Shown one piece after another: positions 50,174 to 62,778 of a stretch of DNA of 64,000 nt. The position numbers and the translations under genes are program-made. Source of the DNA: Anaeramoeba flamelloides (Eukaryota; Metamonada; Anaeramoebidae); assembly GCA_027625915.1 (NCBI GenBank), contig JANTQA010000026.1, positions 7,998,001 to 8,062,000 on the forward strand. Reading direction: 5' to 3'. The stretch's first letter is position 1, and every line of letters starts with the position of its first letter. The notes under the pieces were generated by a model, which saw only the letters and a program-made list of their open reading frames with translations, was not told where the DNA came from and did no database searches.

Positions 50174-50640
50174 TACTGTTGAGAGAAAAATTTTTAACAG
50201 AGAAAAATAGCCGAACAACAATTTTAATTTTGAACTTAACTGAAAATGATTTTTAATTCCAATCGTTTGTGAAATAACTAAAGTGAATTACCAATAATCT
50301 ACTTCTTAGAACAACGATTAACTTAATTCTACTTTTTCAAAACCTTATCTCTTAAATCTAAATCAAGTTTAAACATTACGATTTTAAGAATTAAGTGTAA
50401 ACTTTACCACAACTTGGATTTTTGTTAAAATAGCATGATCTACTTTAGTTTTCAACCATTCAAACGAATATTCTACACACACCACAGATTAATGAATTTG
50501 TAACACATTTAAACGGGATTTATATAAAATTCACCTTGTTATCAATAGGATTTGATTTTCAATTTTACTAATGTTACCAATTAAAAATGGTATAACAACC
50601 ATTTTTATGTGTCCAACATTTTTCTCTCAACAGTTATCGA
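50174..50640. mobile_element. Inverted-repeat element with CTGTTGAGAGAAAAA ends
   Basis: Ends CTGTTGAGAGAAAAATTTTT at left and, reverse-complemented, CTGTTGAGAGAAAAATGTTG at right, both flanked by TTA. A 3-bp TTA duplication would fit PIF/Harbinger, but a TA-type reading is also possible. About 465 bp, non-coding. Confidence 0.6.
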
Positions 50641-52640
50641 GTATTTCTTCTTTCTAGAAGACCCTAACTATAAATGATCACAGAAAATTTCAACAAACAA
50701 TAAGTAAATATTGTATTGGTTTCTTAAATTTCTAATATCTAAAAGAAATTCTACAATTCAACGATCAAATATAAAATAATTTTTTTAAAAAATAGAGTTA
50801 ATTTAAAGAGGAAATTTTTTCCCTATAAAAAAAACAAAAAAATGTAAAACAATTAAGAATAATTACAGTAAAAATATAGAACAAATTCCTACTATAATTT
50901 CAATTTTCCGAAAGTTATAAATGAATTAACCTTCAAAATGGATTTGAACTTAGATATATTAATCGACCCCAAATTCGATTTTGTATGAGAATAACTACAA
51001 GAAAAAAAAAAAATCGCTTTGTATAATTTGAAAACATGGATTATGGAATTTGGCAACATATTTTTGATTTATGAATTATTCAAAGAGACTACCTTTTTTT
51101 TTTTTCCATCTTGCATTTTTTTTTTTTTTTTGAACAAAACTAGAAAATACAAATCAAATCTTGTGAGTATTTATCTGCAAATAAGTGGCTAGATATTGGA
51201 TTAATTTAAAATGACAAAAAAACATGATTTGTGTTTACTTCTAATATTTAGTATAAGTGAAAATTTTATCAATTGTGAATATTAAATGTATTTATAATAA
51301 ACAAATCAGAGAAACAAATAATCTTTTTTTCATAATAATTTCAATATATTTCAATTCATGACTTTCAATAACTCATAAATTATTTTTAGTCTCGATTCAA
51401 CCTTTTTTCTTTGTTTTTATTAATCTAGTTTTAACCAATTTGTATAAAATCCAAAGTTTAAAATTTAGTAATTGTTTAAATTAGAAGAATGGTTTAAAAA
51501 TATAAAAAAGTTTTTTTTTTTTGTAAAATCATGAAATGAAAAAAGTCAAGCCAATTAACCAAAAACTAAATACTCATATTAATAATTATATAAAACAATT
51601 TACAATTAAAAAAATGATAAACTCCAATTGACTAAAAGGATATATTTGATCAAACTAATATTTTAAAAAATTATTTAGTACAAAAAAATAAATAAGTAGA
51701 AGAATTTGAGAAAAAAAATTACTATAAATTGATAAAAAATAAAATGATACAGTATTTTATTATTTAGTGTATTTTTTTTTAATATAAAAATATCAAAAAA
51801 AAATATTTTTAAATTTTATATTAGACGAAACTGAAAAATAGTATATTATTTATGAAAAAATTTAATATATATTTTTTTCATAAATCTAACAATGACGAGA
51901 GTCATTAATTTAACAGTTTATCTCCAAAAATTAATCTTTTCTATTTTTTTTTTCAAAAATTGAAATACATAGGAACTCAAATCTCTTGGAATATAATTTC
52001 TCAAAAATAATTTGGATTTAATAAAGATTCAAAACACGAATTATATTTTTAATTTTATTTTAATAATTTGAACAATAAATATTATACTATTTTATAGTTA
52101 TTATAGAGATATAAAATTATTTTCTTCATACAATATTCATTAGTATATCAATCTGTTTAAAAATTATTAAAATAATAAAGCTTTTTATTAAAAAATAAAA
52201 AAAATCGTAAAACAATATTTTGTTAAATTATTTTCTTTTATTGGAAATATCATTGAAAATATAACTTACTTCAAAGAAAGGAAACAAAATTGTTAAACCA
52301 TTTTTTTTTTGTTTTTTATTGAACACACCACAAACATAAAAAAAAATTAAAAAATAGAAACCTTTTTGGGGTTCTAACTATTAATTATAAAATACTTATA
52401 ATATAATTGGAAATGTAATTTGAAAAAAAAGTTTTTCAAAATGAAAATTTTTTACTAGTGAGAATATAATTTGTAATTCTTTAACAAAATTTCTCAAAAA
52501 AGATTATATCTTTTGATCCATAGAGAAAAGTTTTTTTCACTCTTCAAAAAAAAATAAAAAAAATAATTTAAAAATTATTAATTGTGATCATCAGAAAAAA
52601 ACAAATAATTGATTATTCAATAATACCTATAATAGATTTT
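50641..52640. other. AT-rich intergenic DNA, no gene seen
   Basis: No supported gene. The first 300 bp may continue the repeat shared with 63.4-63.7 kb (GAAATTCTACAATTCAA against GAATTCTTCAAATTCAA). Confidence 0.4.
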
Positions 52641-52847
52641 TTTGAGCAATTTAAATCATGCAGCAATAAAATATCATTTACAAAATAATTATAATATACT
52701 TTAATATATAATGAATCTATGTCGATGGTAATCCCTTCAGATACAGTACCCCCCACCACCACCATAAAAAAAAAAAAAAAAAAAAATTCAAATAGGATAA
52801 AAATATTGATTTTGATTTTATTATTTTATTTTGAGAACATGATTTTT

Positions 52848-55772
52848 TTTCTAAAATCTTCTAAATCTAAAAATCTTCTAAAAAATTTTTATTGAAGAAA
52901 ACAAGAGGTAAATGTTTTTAGAAGATGTTTTGGTCTTTAAAAACTGTTATTTTTAAAAAATGAAGAATTTTTGATTGAATTTCAAAAAAGTAAGGAATTC
53001 TTTAAAAACTTTCCAGAATTTTTCAAAATTTTGAAACTTTAAACTGATAAAATTGTTTAGAAATGGTAATTAATGATAGTTCTTGAAAAAATAAAAAGGA
53101 AAATAACTTCATTCCTCTTGTTAATAAAAATTTTAAAAGATCAAAGCCAAATTTAAATTTGTGAATAATGCAAATTCACAATATTATGGTTTCCCTTTTA
53201 GAGTTATGGTTTTAGATGATTTATTTTAATTCTTCTATTTCCTAGTTGCTTTCATTTTTTTATCAAAAAGAAGTAAAAATTTACTCTTTGTGTTTTACAA
53301 TTCAAGTTCAGAGTAGGATGTTGTGAATAACCAATGTTGAAAAACTTTAACGGATTACTAAAATTTAAGTAAATTTTTTTTTCTGATTTGAGGTTTGGAA
53401 AACAGAAAAACATACAGACAAACTTGGTTTGTATTGGAAGGGGCTTTTGGAATTAGATTTAGAATTAATCTAAATGGTTTCAAAAAAAAATTATACTTTT
53501 GTACTAAAAAATTTCGTCATACAGTATTGTAAATATACTGGGACAAGTCATTATTACTTGGGACAGCTTTTTACCAAACAAAAAATTTTTATTGGTACAT
53601 TGTTTTTTAATTGGGACAATTTTTTACAGTAAAGTAAAATTTTACTTGGGACACTTTTCAAGAGAAACATTTTTTTTGAGAAACATCATTTTTTAATTGG
53701 GACATTTTTGTTGTTTGGGACATTTTTTTTTTAAACAAAAATGTTAACTTGGGACAAAAAAACAGCTAAATGCCACATAAAAAAAGGAATAAAACATAAA
53801 AGGTCAATGAAAGGATCAATCAAATATTTTAGTTTCAGTGAAAAAAAAACAATGAATAACACATTAGCTATTCAAACAAATTTCCTCTCCTTTTTAACGA
53901 TCTAAAAGAAACTAATCCATGGGATCTTTTTGAACCATTTTTTTCGATTTCTTTTACTTTCAACATCAGCAATAAACACTTTTCTAATTATGACCACACT
54001 ATTAATAATATAGTAATAATGCTTCACAATGTTTTTTTCTCGTCCCCAATACCTAACAATAAGCGTCCACCAAAAATAATCCAACCCAAATATCAGTCAA
54101 AAAGAATAAAAAAAAAAAAGAAAATAAAATCTTTGTAAAAGGGATCTTTGAAAAACATTTGTTTTTTTTTTTTTCAATTTCTTTTACTTTCAACATCAGC
54201 AACAAAAACTTTTCTAATTGTTACCAAAATTCGTATTCAAGGACAAAGAATCTTGCTCTACACGATCAAATTTCCCAATTCAAACAAAAAAAAATCTCCG
54301 GATCCAATCGATTTTAGTTCATCCAAAGAACCATAAAAATTAAAAAAAAAAAAAATTTAAAGTCAAAAAAAAAACAGAAGAAAAAAAGGATTCAAAAAAA
54401 AAAAAAGAAAAGTAAAATAAAAATAAATAGAAAAAAAATGAAAAGCAAAATAATAATAATACCAAAGAGAAAAAAATGAAAAATTCAGATTAGAAAATTG
54501 TTAATCAATGGACAAAGGATTTAGAGGTAATCTTTTCATTTTTTTCATTTGAGAAACAGTCAATTATTATCTGTTGATTTTTTTTATCTCTAAATAATAA
54601 ATATAAAAAACAAGAAATTGATCCAGTGTAAAAAAAATCCTCAAATCGGGTGGTTACTTGAAGGAACTGAAGACAAAAGTGACTCAGAAGTGTTTAACTC
54701 TCTTTTAAAAATCACTGAAAACTGTCCCAATTAAAAAAACAAGTTTGGCTTGAAAAACTGTCCCAATTAAAAAAATCATAATTCCAAAAAATGTCCCAAT
54801 TAAAAAATGATGTTTCTCAAAAAAATATGTCCCTCCTAAAGCTGTCCCAAGTAATAACTCCCGTCCCAAGTAATTTACATTACTGTAATTACAAATTTTG
54901 TGGAATTAAATTCTTTTTTTGTTTAAATAATTCACTGGATATTTAAAGATCCACTTAATACGTTTTTAAAATTTCTTCAAATAACCCTATTCCTTGGTTA
55001 CATGATTTTGACATCCAATTTATTTATTTCATTTATTGTGACAGTTAATCAAAATTTTTTCAAGAGTTAAATTTTTGAAATAAGTTGAAGTTAAAAGCAT
55101 AGTTTGTTTCCACACTGTATAATTTTAGACAAACCATTTACTGGTATTTGAAAATAAAATTGTGAAAATTTTTTGACTTCCTTTTCCATATTTATCTTTT
55201 ATAAATAGAGTTTTCAAAGAACTAAGTTGTAAAATTTGGTTGTTCTCATCTGTAAAAGGAAATTGAAAATGAAGTGAAATTTTTTCGGATTTGTAATTCA
55301 ATATCCATTATTTTTTTATTCATTTATGTTCAACACACACTTTAACTTCAATTTTGAAATTAATTGGTTTTATTAAGAGTAGTATACTTCTGAGTTGGTT
55401 TGATGTTTGGAATTTCTGATCATTCAAAATTGGATATCAAAATCTTATAATTTTCAAAAAAAGTAAAAATCAAAACAAATTTGAAAAAAAATTGAATAAA
55501 GTGAACTTAAAAACTTTCCCCATTGATATGTGAGTATTTTTTTGTTTACTAGTATTTTAAATTTAAACCAAATCCATTCTTTCAACAGTAATGATAGAAA
55601 AATAATTTAGGAAAAAAATTGACAATATTTTTTTCAGATCCAATCATAAATTCTTTAATTTTTCCAATTTAAAGTTTTTAAAACCCAAAACACCCTTTTA
55701 AAAGGGTTTTCTGAAAGTTTTCTTCAATAAAAATTTTTTAGAAGATTTTTAGATTTAGAAGATTTTAGAAAA
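52848..55772. mobile_element. 2.9-kb inverted-repeat-bounded segment
   Basis: A 54-55 bp inverted pair that appears perfect by eye bounds the segment: 52848-52902 begins TTTCTAAAATCTTCTAAATC and ends ATTTTTATTGAAGAAAAC; 55717-55772 is its reverse complement. Just inside, similarity continues weakly (GTTTTGG, TTTAAAAAC). The GGGACA element at 53.52 kb is nested within it. It ends about 115 bp beyond the MON1 stop codon. No transposase was found. Confidence 0.65.
53520..54887. mobile_element. Tc1/mariner-type element with TTGGGACA repeats
   Basis: TA-flanked (53520-53521 and 54886-54887) with ends of about 48 bp: CAGTATTGTAAATATACTGG at left and, reverse-complemented, CAGTAATGTAAATTACTTGG at right, both followed by a TTATTACTTGGGACAGC block. 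About seven TTGGGACA motifs lie in the first 240 bp and about six inverted ones in the last 170 bp. An internal direct repeat of about 70 bp (53925-53993 and 54145-54214) contains TTCTTTTACTTTCAACATCA. No intact transposase; 1364 bp. Confidence 0.8.
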
Positions 55773-55887
55773 TTTTATTTTTACTCTTTTATTTTTAATT
55801 AATTTTATAAATAATATTAAAATTTCAATTAATAAAGAAAATACGTAAAAAAAAAAAAAATAAAAAATAAAAAAAAAAAATCATCGA

Positions 55888-58800
55888 TTACCAAAATTGA
55901 ATATTATGAGAAAATAAAGATTCCTCATTTTTTTTAATCCAATTCAATACTTGTAATTCACCTTCAATGGCTTCATTTTTAGAAATTAAAGGATGAAATA
56001 CAGTATATAATTCATAATCATCTGTTATTGTTGCAATCAATACTTCTTTTTCTGAAGTTGATGAATATTGTTTATTTTGAATTTTTGAATCGAGCAATAA
56101 CCCGGACCTTGTTGTTTTATAAAGGGTATATAATCTTTTCCTTTCACTTTTTAAAGTATAAGGTAATGCTGGTTTCATCGTAAAGCATTGATTGTTTTTC
56201 CTATTTTTGTATATAAAATGTCGTAATTTTTTTATTTTCAAACTTTTTACACTTAAGGATTCTGTTTTTTCGAGACTCTCACTTATCTTATCAAGCGTGC
56301 CATCATTTTCCAAATTCTTTATATTCAAATATATAGTGATATTAATAAACAATAAAAAACAAAAAAATATTTAAAAAATTGTTTCAAAACGTTAAGAAAT
56401 TTTTTCATTTTTTTAATTTTTGTATTAACAATAAATAAATTTATTTTTCGAAATAAACCCCGTTCCAAAAATTTGAAATACCCAAAATCAAAAATAGGCA
56501 AAAAAAAACTCAATTTATTATATTTTTCAAAACTTTATAGGTTAATCAAGTTTAAGTCACCAAGTATTAATGTTTTTATCTGTAATCATTTTTATCCATA
56601 TAAGTTATTTCCAATAATATAGGGCATTTTTTATTTCAATAATTATTTCTTAATATTAATTCAATTATACAAAATGTACAACAATAATATGTTTTTTAAC
56701 ATATCATACTTAATTTCTTGTATTTTGAAGTTTTATTAATGGATTCTAAATATTTTTTTTTGAATTAAAATTATTTTGCAAAATTTTTAATTTTGAAAAA
56801 ATAATAGAGTCAAATTTCTCATTTCATTATTTTTTCGAATTCTTCATTTTTTTCATTTTTACTTTGTTATTATTATTGTCCAAAATTTAACAAAGTTCAG
56901 AAGAGATGTGATAAGAAATCAACCAAAAATTCTTTTGATTCTAAACAATTGAGTTGACTTCGATGGACTTTGGTGGAAAAATTGCTCAGAACAGTTGTAC
57001 ACTTCAATTAAAGAGGTGAGATAAACAAAAAAAAAAGAAAAAATAAAAAGGTTTTTTTTTTTTTTTTTTTTTTCATTCAGTTTGCTTTTTTTAAATGTTT
57101 TAAAAAAGAAAAAAAAAAAAAAAAACACAAAAAAAGTTAATGGGAAAAACAAAAAGTTAATGATCAAATGAAAAACAAAAAATCTAAAGATCAAATCAAA
57201 AATATATTGAAGTATGATTTTTCACATTATCAAAAAAAAAAAATTGAAAAAAAAGATCGAACTAAAGATTGTTAAATAGACATTACTAATTTTGGATATT
57301 TTTCCAAAAATTAGGGGCAATTTTTTTTTTTTTATTTTTATTTTTTTATTCTTCGAACTTTGATCAATAAACACAAATTTTAATCAAGAGTTTTATTATT
57401 CTTAATGGCTTCGTTTTTTTTTTGTCTAAAGTTTTGAGTTTAATAACTGAATAAAGAATTTATTCTTATATTGATGGATATTTTTTTGCCCCACATTTTT
57501 GGATGGAGCTTAAAAGGAAAAAAAAAAACACGAATAAATAAAAGAATCCTCTGTTTCCAAAATAATGAAAAGGAGTAGAATAAAAAATTGTATTAAAAAA
57601 TTTGTTGAAATTCAACAAACAATTGTTACTCGATTAAATGGTAAGATACCATCAACTAATTGTATGTGATTTTTCTATTTTACTAAACTCGACTTTAACT
57701 TTATATCTTTTATTGGGAAAAATTTTCCAATCGAGATCTAACGAAACAGGTTAGGTAGCTGTAAAAAAGGAAATGAAAACAAAATAAAAAGTGAACAAAA
57801 ATGATAAAAATAGTTGTTAAAATCAAAATTATTTAAAAATTTCAGGAAAGCGTAGTATAGTTATTCTTTTAAGTGTTTTAAATGTACCCAAATTATGACA
57901 ATTTAGTTTATTTTTTTCATTGTTTAATTTCAAAATTTATTCATTTAATTCATAACAGTCAAACATAAAGAAGATTATTTTAGTTTCCTTTCTATGAAAA
58001 AAGCCATATTATCAATATATTTTTCATATATGTAAAAATTATTTTTCAAAAATAATCTAAAAAATTAATTATTTAATCTTTATAAAAAAAAATCGAATTT
58101 TTTAAAAAACTAATATAGATTGCGAGACAAATTTATGAAAGATATTTTTGCAACTTTTTGAGCCTGAATATTGATAATACAACCTTTAAATTTGTAGCGA
58201 AATCTCGATTTTTTTTCTATATTTTTTGGGTTTTTAACTAATAGAGGCAACATTATTTTATAGATGAGATCATCTTTTAGTACTATTTGACTTACAAACG
58301 AATTTTTTAGATACCTTTGAAACAGAGAGTACTAATTGGATTTACATTAAATAAAACCATACGTTTATTTTTAGTTTTCTCTATGGGGGGAGATCATTCC
58401 TTAAGTCTATTTTATTTAATGTAATTCTTATTTTAGAAAAATTTTATTTCTTTTTGTTTTTTTTTCTATTTTAAAAACAATTCAAAAAAAAAAGGCTTTT
58501 TTTTTCTATTTTATTGATGAGGAAGTGTAAATTACACTCTGGGCACCCTTTTACTTAAATTCCCTTTCAGGAATTTGAGCGTAAAATCATAGATTCTACG
58601 ATTATTAATTAATGAAAATAATTTTAAGCTGTCTTGACTTAAAATTATTTCCATTGAAAATTAATTCTTTTAATTTATTTAAAAATATCAATCTATCTTT
58701 TGTATAGGAATGACACACCCATAAAAAGTGATCAATATTTTCTATTATCTCTTTATGTTCATATTTTAAACATAAAGGGCAAAATTTATTTGTGTTTTTA

Positions 58801-61800
58801 TTGATTACATAGTAATATCTATTTAAGCAGTTAGTAAATGTTCTGAATTTTAGAATTGTTGAGCTTGATGAATAACTTAAGTATTTTTGATTAATAAATA
58901 TTTTTTTTTGGTTTTTAATTATTTTGAAAATATTCTGTGGGGTGTCGTCAAGTACCGTCAAGTGCCTAGGTTTTCCAGAATTCAAAAGAATAGAGAAAAA
59001 TCTTTGATTTTACTCAATTCTTTTAAATTCTGGAAAACCTAACGGCGGTTTTTTTTAATTTTTGAAATATAAAGAAAATTAAATAAATTTTGGGTTTATT
59101 TTCCAAAGTAAAAAAAACCTAACAACACTTTCAAACTGGTAGAATTTAACAACTCATTATAATTATAATTATAAATTTCGTTTTTAAGAAGTTTTAAATT
59201 CTTTTAGAATTTCAATTAATTTTATAATTAATTCTTTGGTTAAATTTTATTTGTTTATTCAGATAAGGCAGTGATAAATTTTTTAATTTATTTTTGAATT
59301 TAAATTTCGTTTTATTAATTGAAATTACCAAATTTTCGAATTTAAATTCTGTTTTATAGATAAGAACTGGTGTATTTCGGTTTATTTTGCATATTTTGGT
59401 AATACATGTGTTAATCCAGGAATTTAAATAATTTAGGGTTGTAATTTTATAGTTATATATTTCTAAACCATATGTTAATTGACTTAATATAAAAGATTTA
59501 AATAATCTAATTTTCAAATTATTTGTTAATAAATTATTATTAAATAATTGCTTAGAATTGTTATAAGTTTCTATTGCCTTTTTCAGATTATATATTAAAT
59601 GCGAAATTTTTTCCAAAAAAATTCCCAAATATTTAATCTTAGATAAATTTGTGATATTTCTGTTTTGTCTTTATTAGGTTTTAACCCAAATTAAATAATT
59701 GTTTGATATATTGAATATTAATTTTCTATTTATTTGATTTATATTTCCTTTTATAATTAAAATTAAATCATCTGCAAACATTTGACAATGATTTGTTAAT
59801 GGTATTATTTTTAATAAAAGAAAGTGTGAAATAAGAGCAAATATGATAGGAGACAATGTATCTCCTCGGAATATACCAAGTCCTTCTCCTTGATAATATT
59901 TTATTATAAAGTTATTGATAATTTTATTTAAAATAAACCTTTTTATTGGTTCTTCTAATTATTTTAAAATTAATTGAATCAAAATATTTTGCAGAGCTCA
60001 ATCATCCTAATATAGGTTATATCATTCTCATTTTCATTTTTTGATTTTATTTGTTATATGTATTCAAAAAAATTAAGACTGCAATTGGAGTATCATATTT
60101 TTTCCGAAACCCAAATTGTGACTTATGAATTAATTCCCAACAAGGTTCTATTAGTTTATATAACATTTTCGGAAATAATCTTGGTAAACTTTGATTAATT
60201 GAAATTGGTCGATAATTCAAAGTTACACCTTCGTCTCCTTTTTTATGAATAAATATAATTGATTTTTTTTTAATATATTCAATAGTTTTATCGTTAGGGG
60301 TAATGATTAACCATTTATTGAATATATTTTGGATTGTAATTAAAAATTTTTTATAATTTGTGTTTTCGATTTGTTCAAAATTGAAATTTATATTATTTTT
60401 TTCACTTTCATTAATAAATTTTAAATTCTCAATTTTTTGAAATCCTTTTACAGATTTGTTTTGTAAATATTTAATTATATTTTTAATATTTTCAATTGGA
60501 AAAAATTATCAATTTTAAACTCTTTTAAATTAGTTATTTTGAGATTTTTGATCTATTCTAAAATCTTTTTACTTGGTTCAATTGAATTTTTTTTAATATG
60601 ACCAAAATATTCTTCAATCATATTTTTATTGTTTAAAATCATTTTCATTTTTTTAGCCCTTATTAAAAAGCTTTTTTGTTATTTTTTACCATTTTTCCCT
60701 TAACTGAATCTCCTTTATATTGGAAAGAAGAGTTACAAAGGAAAAAGATCAAGTGGTTAATTATTAATGCTGTGACACTGGAACACGAAAGTATGAGTAA
60801 CTTGAAAATAAAAACGAAAAAGCAAAGGGCTAAAAATGACCAATGGTTTCAACCAAATCAAATCAAAAAAGAAAAAAAAAAATTACAACAATTAAACTTT
60901 GAACCCCAAATTAATATTCATGTTCAGCTATCAAATTATTGAATCAAACAAAAGTATCGTGGCTGTGATTTTGGGTATCCTTAATATAAAATAGCATTTT
61001 TTTTTTATTTTTTTGATTTTTTACCAATTGCCTCTTATAAACCCTTTTTAAAGCCCTAGTCCCAGTATAAAAGCAAAAAATGTCCTTTTTTTTTTCAATC
61101 TCTCGTTTTCAAAAACCCCATGAACAAAGGGTTACCTGAAATGTAAAAATGATTACGATTCAAACCTATTCAAATACATCGGTTCAAAACTATAACTTAA
61201 AGATGTTCCAAAAAAGTTAATTTAAAAAAAATGACAAAAAAAAATGGCCATTTTTTGCTTTTATACAGAGACTATGGCTTTAAAATTTATCCAAATTTTT
61301 TTTCACATTTTGAACAAGTTGAGCTGAAATAATCAAAGTCTGGTGTCATCATTTTATGTAATCATTATTATTTAGAAGATGATATTGATTTTTATTACTT
61401 CGGTTGTGGAAATAAAACTATTTTTTTTTCTATATGTTGATCTATTCGATCTATCTCTGTGTTTAGTTACTAATGAAATATAATTGGAGAATCAAAGTTT
61501 GAAATAAAAAAAAAAAAAAAAAAAAGAAAAAAGAAAAGGAAAAAATAACAATTTTCATACCTTTACAACTTTTTCACTTTGAGTTTTCAAATCCATAAAG
61601 CCTGTAGGGTCTAGGCTTATTAATAATAAACAAATTTTTTGTTTTTTGTCAATGTAATTTAAATAAGCATGTACAAATGCTTTTGAGTTATAATCTGGTA
61701 AGCATAGAGGAGACCAAATTTCGTTTGGTCTAAAGGCGGGGTCTTGAGAAAAATTTTGCAACAAGAAAAGATCATGAGTTGAAATGGCCTTTTTTTTTGT

Positions 61801-62778
61801 TTGTGTTAATTGGATAACACCAGAGTCTGTTAATAAGATTGCAAATCTTAAAAATTTAAATTTGGTTTCACGTAAGGCACTAGCCACCTTTTCTCTTATG
61901 CTAGGCTTTAGTTTTAAAAATTTAATTGAGTCTGTTATAAAATCATAAGAATTCATCCGATGGATCAGAGAATCGAAAAATTTGGTTGTGCCGCCTAAGT
62001 AAGTCCGTAGATCTAACTGTGGTCTTTCGTTTAACATTTCAATGCCCCTTATTGATAAAAAAAAGATGATTTGTGAGTGTAAATATTTTAGTTGCTTTTT
62101 AATTTGCTCTGTGGATTCATCCAATTTTGAGACGCAAACCAAAATAATTGGTCCCCTAATATCAAAAACAATGTTATGCTTGTCGGCTTTTAAACACTTG
62201 ATTTCGTCACCAAGATCGATGACAAATGCAACCAACGCCTGGGGGACACAGATGAAACTTGAAAGCTTCGAGTCTGATCCATAGCGTGTATAGATTGGCT
62301 TTCCAGATTGTGTTAGAACTAAGTAATGCTTTTTATGGTTCCTCCACTTTTCGTCGTGTATCCCTTCTTCTTCATGCTTTTGGTATCTTCTCCCTCGAAA
62401 TTGTGAGAGTTGCTGATTGAAATTTTCCGCTTTTTTTTTTAAATCCTCTTCTCCTACTTGAACAGAAGAAAGATCCTCTTCTTCTTCTTCTTCTTTTTCT
62501 TCTTTTCCTTCTTCTTCTTTTTCTTTTTCTTCTTTTTCTTTTTCCTCTTCTTCTTCTTCTTCTTCTCCTTCTTTTTCTTTTTCTTCTTGTTCTTCGTTTT
62601 CTTTTTCGTTTTCTTTTCCTTTTTCTTGTTCTTCGTTTTCTTTTTCAATTTCTTGTTTTTGTTTTTCTTCTTCATTTTCAATTTTTTCTTCTTGGTTTTG
62701 ATCTTTGTTAATTCCTAAAGAATTAATATTTTCACTATCTTTATTTTCATTTATTTGTTGTTCATTTAAAGTTGTCAT
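55888..62778 (-). CDS. MON1: Vacuolar fusion protein MON1, two exons
   Basis: Exon 1 is 62778-61561 and exon 2 is 56316-55888; both junctions are phase 0 (GTTGTAAAG|GTATGA and TATAAAG|AATTTGG), giving 548 residues. The N-terminal 110 residues are a low-complexity E/K/Q tract. The conserved part begins GRRYQKHEEEG, then HYLVLTQSGKPIYTRYGSD (longin 1 start), GPIILVCVSK, LTDSGVIQLTQTK, NEIWSPLCLPDYNSKAFVHAYLNY and, from exon 2, KKLRHFIYKNRKNNQCF. The C-terminal longin 3 region follows, with NWIKKNEESLF near the end. MON1 with CCZ1 is the exchange factor that activates Rab7 on late endosomes and vacuoles. The ATG at 62778 (MTTLNEQQ) is preferred over an in-frame ATG at 62859, whose extra 27 residues are F/I/K-rich and not family-like. 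Confidence 0.9.
56598..57513. mobile_element. Mariner-like GGGGCA family, copies c and d
   Basis: A left end at 56598 (CATATAAGTTATTTCCAATA then ATATAGGGCA), a second left-type end at about 57295 (TTTTTCCAAAAATTAGGGGC) and a right end at 57485-57513 (TGCCCCACATTTTTGGATGG then AGCTTA). Either one 0.9-kb element, or a 220-bp MITE nested in or next to another. A/T homopolymers in the middle make the frames there meaningless. Confidence 0.55.
58080..58405. mobile_element. Partial copy of the 760-bp element
   Basis: Similar to 40900-41210: GAAAGATATTTTTGCAACTT, TGAATATTGATAATACAACC, TTTAAATTTGTAGCGAAAT, and an end-like CATTCCTTAAGT. The left third was not found. Confidence 0.55.
58498..60660 (-). 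mobile_element. Decayed LINE (non-LTR retrotransposon), copy 2
   Basis: Minus-strand translation gives RT motifs in order: KKGDEGVTLNYRPISINQSL, then SQFGFRK, then the catalytic MFADDLILIIKG near 59.75-59.79 kb. A post-RT region follows (59212-59628, LKIRLFKSFILSQLTYGLEI) and a C-terminal zinc-finger-like FCPLC..HFLWVCHSY (CCHC pattern) at about 58.7-58.8 kb. The 3' end has an A-rich tail. Several stops and frame changes show it is dead. No endonuclease domain was recognised, so it may be 5'-truncated. Clade not assigned. It sits in the MON1 intron in sense orientation. Confidence 0.8.
58965..59123. repeat. Hairpin repeat pair (B, A) inside the LINE
   Basis: Unit B (58965-59043): CTAGGTTTTCCAGAATTCAA against TTTTAAATTCTGGAAAACCT. 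Unit A (59047-59123): GGTTTTTTTTAATTTTTGAA against a TTTTCCAAAGTAAAAAAAACC arm. Preceded by the short direct repeat GTCAAGTACCGTCAAGTGCC. It occupies the same site in the LINE as the cluster at 40.1 kb. Confidence 0.8.
60661..61048. other. Unassigned intron segment with an 88-codon plus-strand frame
   Basis: The frame at 60676-60942 (+) has gene-like composition (YWKEELQRKKIKWLIINAV, then KKQRAKNDQWFQPNQIKK) but opposes MON1 and the LINE, and I recognise no family. Possibly a fragment of another mobile element. Confidence 0.3.
61049..61284. mobile_element. MITE with TATAAAAGCAAAAAATG arms
   Basis: Left arm TTAAAGCCCTAGTCCCAG then TATAAAAGCAAAAAATGTCC; right arm, reverse-complemented, TTAAAGCCATAGTCTCTG then TATAAAAGCAAAAAATGGCC. 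About 45 bp of inverted similarity, 236 bp in all, lying about 275 bp inside the MON1 intron from its 5' splice site. Confidence 0.8.

Larger units (their letters stand above)
56317..61560 (-). other. 5.2-kb intron of MON1 filled with mobile elements
   Basis: GT at 61560-61559 and AG at 56318-56317. Contains, from the 3' side: a solitary CCCCGTTCCAAAAATT end, GGGGCA-type mariner-like copies (56.6-57.5 kb), a relative of the 760-bp element (58.1-58.4 kb), a LINE with hairpin units (58.5-60.7 kb) and a MITE at 61.05 kb. Confidence 0.85.

Noticed and set aside
55888-56352. Reading 55888-56352 as a separate 154-aa gene starting at an ATG
   Set aside because: The first 12 codons belong to the intron tail. 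From 56316 on it is the MON1 C-terminus and joins exon 1 in phase 0.
62454-62718. Poly-K and poly-F frames over the MON1 start region
   Set aside because: Other-frame readings of the E/K low-complexity tract of MON1.
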